Positions 60,099-64,000 of a stretch of 64,000 nt of DNA are shown here, piece by piece. This DNA is from Trichomonas vaginalis G3. Lineage: Eukaryota; Parabasalia; Trichomonadida; Trichomonadidae. Position numbers and translations under genes: made by a program. The notes under the pieces were generated by a model, which made no database searches, was not told the DNA's origin, and saw only the letters and a program-made list of their open reading frames with translations. The first letter of the stretch is position 1. Every line of letters starts with the position of its first letter. The stretch covers positions 4,774,001 to 4,838,000 of the forward strand of contig NC_067205.1 in the NCBI RefSeq assembly GCF_026262505.1, read 5' to 3'.

Positions 60099-60683
60099 TT
60101 ACTTTACATAACCACCTGCTGCCATAAGTCTTTGACGCCAACCCATACCAGCTAATGAAGGTTGACTTGGTTTAGTTTGGAAACTAAACTTTGGTTTTGG
60201 TTTATCTTCAGTTTTTGGCTCACCTTCTTCTATTGGTTTTTCGTCACTTTTTGGTTCCTCTGACTTTACCTCACTTGCAGGTTTAGTTGTGTCGTCAACA
60301 TCTTCATAAATATCATATGCCATTTGTTTTTGTTTTCCTTTCAACTTTTTGTGTTTGTTGTAAAGTTTAGAATATTTCGACTCTAAGTCAATGAGATGTT
60401 CTATAATGAACTGTTGGTCAGTGAAGTAAACTTTTCCATCTGTTGTCTCGAAAGCTCCTTCAGACTTCAATATTTTATTTGTGAGAGTCTGTTTCTTTTT
60501 TGAGATACTAGCCGTTCCATTTCTATGAAAAGTGACTTTATAGTTAGGGTTTGTATTTCCAGACCTGGCACTTTCTATTATTGAATTTTTCTCTTCATCT
60601 GTAAGTTCTTTGACAGGTTTTGACAATGGTTCTGAACTTTTTGTTTGTGGTGTCAAATCTACCGTTTCAACTTCTTCGGTCAT
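60099..60683 (-). CDS. Element 2 194-residue charged coiled-coil protein
   Basis: Looks whole; differs from 14456-15040 at only a few residues, mostly in the Glu/Lys/Pro linker. Same spacing to polymerase B. Confidence 0.6.
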   Translation of the reverse strand: MTEEVETVDLTPQTKSSEPLSKPVKELTDEEKNSIIESARSGNTNPNYKVTFHRNGTASISKKKQTLTNKILKSEGAFETTDGKVYFTDQQFIIEHLIDLESKYSKLYNKHKKLKGKQKQMAYDIYEDVDDTTKPASEVKSEEPKSDEKPIEEGEPKTEDKPKPKFSFQTKPSQPSLAGMGWRQRLMAAGGYVK

Positions 60684-60702
60684 TTCATCTCAGTAAAAAA
60701 TT

Positions 60703-60855
60703 TTAGTTTGGTTTGTTTTCAACTGGTTGTTTAGGTTTTTTAAGTCGGTCTAAAACTTCCTGAGGTATAGGAAGAACTTGACAAACACGTGGTGTAACTG
60801 CTGGAAGTCGACAAATCCATCTTGAACCCATTTGTCTCAATGCTGTATTGTTCAT
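60703..60855 (-). CDS. Element 2 50-residue small protein
   Basis: Same length and near-identical to 14284-14436; the leader TTTTTTACTGAGATGAA is also kept. Conservation in two elements supports it as a real gene. Confidence 0.6.
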   Translation of the reverse strand: MNNTALRQMGSRWICRLPAVTPRVCQVLPIPQEVLDRLKKPKQPVENKPN

Positions 60856-60874
60856 TTCATCTCAGTAAAAAATT

Positions 60875-61270
60875 TTACATTCCCCAAGTTTGAGGTGGTT
60901 GCGGTTGGTTATTGTTTTACCCATTGTTGTGCATGGTTATCCTCTGTTAAAGAATCTTTCACCTTGGTCCATATAGTGGTCCTGCTTGTTATAGTAGTCA
61001 TTTGCTTTGTTATAATAGTTTCCTGCTTGTCTTCCTACATTGTCCATCCATCTTGAACTTTTCCTCTTGTTCAGGATTTGGAATAAGATTTGCTGCATCT
61101 CGTGCTACCTCCCAACCTTTCTGTACGGTTTGTATAATAGGTTGTGCTTTCTTTTCAGTATACCTAATGTACTCAAAATCTTCCTTCCAATTCCAATGCA
61201 CCTCTGGCTATTGTTCCCACTGCGGCAAAAATCTGGATGCAACTCCTGCTAATGCGCCAAATAAACCCAT
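60875..61270 (-). pseudogene. Element 2 amphipathic 133-residue protein
   Basis: Counterpart of 13863-14264, ending PPQTWGM. Broken. Confidence 0.6.
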
Positions 61271-61287
61271 TTCTTATGGGTTAAAAA

Positions 61288-62246
61288 ATGACGAATCCAA
61301 ACAAGGACCCTATGTTTCTAAGGCAACAAAGAAAGCACTCATGGTAAAAATCTTTAGTTCAACACCAAATGCTTGGTTTATGGATATCTTGGAAAACATT
61401 CCGAGGTATAGAGAAGATGGACCACCATACTGGCTAATATTTGTCGGTCAAAACACAAGATACTGTGAAGCCATACCATTATGGTCCAAAAATATTTTAG
61501 ATGTGAAAACTGCTTTGACAATATTCGTTGACAAATACCATCCAACAAAACTGACATCTGACTGTGAAAGTTCTTTCAAATCAGACGATATTAAAAACTA
61601 TCTGCGTTCAAAAAATGTAAACCAATATTTCATTGTCGACCAAAACCATTCTGCTCTTGTGTCATTGACAGTTGTATAAAAATCTTAAGAGACTTAAACC
61701 AACCACAAGGTGGTGAGGTAGATGAAATGTCATATGACGACAAGTACAGACACTTCTCCATGGCAAAGATGAGAACAAGTTTTAAATATTTACAATAGCC
61801 GTAAACAAAAAGGTTTGGGAAACCATTCCCCTGAAGAAATGAAAACAACCCTGACTTAGAGAAAGACTATATATTTAATAGTTTAGTCAAAAGAGACAAA
61901 CAAGAAAGAATGCCAGGCTTCAAACTTCAGAAAGGTGACAAAGTAAAAATAGAAATACCTAAACGCGACCCATATGAAAATACTATTGACTATGACAACA
62001 ATGGGAACTCGACAGGTACTCGCATTCGTGTTCGTAAAAAATAGAAGAAAGTATACAAGAGAATATTATGAAGTTTTAGGCAAACATGGCAAAATGTACA
62101 GACTGCAAGCAGAAGATAAAACTACTATTGTCAGACCTCGTTTCAAACTTGTTAAGGTTCAAGGTGGTATACTTTCAAAGACAGTTCCTAACAAATATAA
62201 GACAACTCCTGACGAATATGCTAAAGAAGTTGAAAATGACGACTAA
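61288..62246 (+). pseudogene. Element 2 retroviral-type integrase
   Basis: Counterpart of 12888-13845, starting MTNPNK-type after the 17-bp divergent spacer and containing DCESSFKSDDIKNYL. Broken. Confidence 0.85.
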
Positions 62247-63646
62247 GCGTTTCTATACCATGCGTAAACTGTCATGTAAGGTGGCATGTAGTCTTTACTT
62301 TGTCCCGTTGTTTGCGTAATACCTGAAACGCGATGTGTATGGCTTCCTCCTACCTCAGTGTTACTCCAGTAACAATTTATAGCAAACTTAACGTCCTCTT
62401 TAACATCATATCCTTTACCTTTTGTCATTCCTGACCAATCCCAAAATCTATGACTATGCAAACCTGCTTCAGATGTACTTAAATTTATGTAGTGACTATG
62501 CGCAGGTAAGTTTTCACCTGAAATCGTTTTACTTCCACCTGTTTCCTTTGAAGAGTTTGCACAATACAAAAACCTGTCGACTATTTGAGTCCAAGTTCCA
62601 AAACCAAGTACTACTTCTGGTCTGGTAGAGTTCATTGACGTATAAATAGAGCCAATAGGATACAATGTTTGAAGTATTTCTGTCTTTAATGTTTGAAGCT
62701 CTGTTTTGTCTGCTTTCTTGTCATATAAATCTTGAGCAGTGAATTTAATATTATGTTCATCCTTCATGACATAAACATCTTTACATCTAATGTTTCTCAT
62801 CGTCGTTATGTCGTCATCCGATGTTAAACCTTGTGGAAAGTTAGGAGGTTTACAATATATTGCATCCCCACCAGTTTCTTCAACCGTTCCTTCAATACTT
62901 TCTATAGCAACAGTTTAAAACTTGTATGTGTATGGTTCTTGTCTGCTTTCTTCTCTACCTCATCGTTAACATAAGTTTATCTGCTTTAAGGTCTAAACAT
63001 CCTGAAACCCATCCTGTATCGGCTTTAGTTTTAAAATCTTCGATGTCCGTTCATGGTACCAGTCAACCCTTTCTTTCATTTCGTTATCTTTTTTCATCCA
63101 CATATTCCTTATCCGCTTCTTCTCTAACTTACTAGCCACATATTCCTTATCTGCTTTCTTTCAAGGCTAACGTTTAAGTCTGTTATTTCAGATATAGAAT
63201 GTGTATGAGTCTTTTTAGAATATTCGTTTTCAGCTCTTGTCACTTCACTTGACATTTTATTGTCAACATATGTTTTGTCTGCTAGTTCAGGATGAGTATG
63301 TTCTTTGTTGCATAAGCATTGTTAGCTCTTTCTTCTTCTTTTGCTATTGCATCGTCTACATATTCTTTGTCAGCTTTGTTGTCAACATCTGCTTTCAAAA
63401 GAAGTTCATCTATAGGTTTCTCGTTTAAGGTTCCTTTTGTTGGATTTATACAAACAGTATGGTTCTTGTTGTCTTGAAACAGAAACTCATCTGTCATTGG
63501 TTTAATGTCAGTTTTAAGTTTCCTTCTTTCAATGACTCAGATATCTTAGAATAGTTTGAAAAGTTTGTTGTGTTCTTATTTAGAGCTTGCAAAATGAGTT
63601 GTCGGTTGTGTTGTATTTCTCTCATAGACGCTGTTTCTTTCGACAT
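62243..63646 (-). pseudogene. Element 2 fibre-like protein with gp12-type C-terminal domain
   Basis: Counterpart of 11478-12891 with ADKEYVDD repeats, HTHTS patches and a C-terminal GFGTWTQI, ENLPAHSH, HSHRFWDW and HTHRVSG order ending in AWYRNA. Broken. Confidence 0.78.
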
Positions 63647-63663
63647 TTTATTCTAGATAAAAT

Positions 63664-64000
63664 ATGCTTCCAATAGAAAAGAGAAAATTCAAGAGTTGCT
63701 ACAACTAAACCATTAGATGAACTTTTACTAATGTCGGTCAAAAGTTTGAGACAGAGACCGTAAAGCATGAAGGCTATCGTTTTGACTACCCATTAAGATG
63801 GCTAAGAGACCCATCTGTCACAAAAGCTATTGGCTTTCGTAGAATGAAGTTTGTGTCTGTAGAAGATAAAAGTTTTCCATTTATTGTAAGGTTTCATATA
63901 GATTATATATCTGAAGGGAAACGAAAAATGTGGGAAGAAATTGAGCTAATACAAGTTGACCTTTCATCTTCTCTACAGACTGCGTTAAAAAAATAGAAGA
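63664..64000 (+). pseudogene. Element 2 unrecognised ~286-residue protein, runs off the window
   Basis: Counterpart of 10610-11459 (YRFDYPLRWL and KAIGFRRMKF recognisable), divergent from the fibre-like gene across 17 bp. Broken, and cut by the window edge. Confidence 0.6.

Larger units (their letters stand above)
41734..64000. mobile_element. Maverick/Polinton element 2 (fossil), continues beyond the window
   Basis: Begins with an A33 tract and GGTAGTGGGGCTTCCAGG, the same terminus as element 1, and carries the same gene order in the opposite direction. At least 22.3 kb is inside the window; by comparison with element 1 roughly 3 kb more is expected to the right. Broken, with a dozen or more interruptions. 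Likely young, since several proteins (candidate penton, ATPase, 194-residue protein) are almost identical between elements. Differs from element 1 in having two KilA-N genes, 22-bp and 21-bp repeats and a tRNA-like unit, and in lacking the HNH gene. Confidence 0.9.

Overview
The window reads as nuclear DNA of a trichomonad, most likely Trichomonas vaginalis. It is AT-rich, I saw no intron-like splice signals in the host genes, and it carries gene families that are massively expanded in that parasite: glycine-rich (Gly_rich/ALK-LTK type) proteins, BspA-like leucine-rich-repeat proteins, small two-repeat Myb proteins and beta-helix surface-type proteins. The two Myb genes have trichomonad initiator-like TCAYWW motifs just before their ATGs. 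The species call is inference from these families and from the presence of Maverick elements.

Layout: (1) 1-8738, host DNA, mostly short, N-terminally open or decayed genes. (2) 8745-30250, a complete-length Maverick/Polinton (element 1, about 21.5 kb) with terminal inverted repeats, a terminal A/T tract and a candidate TTATTA target duplication. (3) 30251-41733, host DNA with a second copy of the beta-helix gene, an unusual 1.2 kb cluster of back-to-back hairpins, a coiled-coil gene, a WNK/OSR1_C-like small protein, two Myb genes and a BspA remnant. (4) 41734-64000, a second Maverick (element 2) in the opposite orientation, running off the window end.

The two Mavericks share the same gene order read in opposite directions: adenine methyltransferase, small capsid-associated proteins, a fibre-like protein with a phage gp12-type C-terminal domain, retroviral-type integrase, small ORFs, protein-primed-type DNA polymerase B, KilA-N proteins, packaging ATPase, SF3-like helicase, a candidate penton protein, a double-jelly-roll-type major capsid protein and a long coiled-coil structural protein. 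Both are treated here as fossils. Each is broken at roughly ten or more places, although many of their genes still read open. Very high similarity between the elements, and between the two arms of element 1, suggests recent activity.

The most unusual structure lies outside ordinary genes. It includes the hairpin cluster at 32527-33721; a dispersed family of palindromes (GGTGA/TCACC type) inside the Mavericks whose sub-repeats change in concert; hairpins buried in KilA-N coding sequence that show a compensatory change between copies; covarying hairpins in the terminal repeats; 22-bp palindromic iterons and 21-bp repeats limited to element 2; and a tRNA-like Pol III unit inside element 2.
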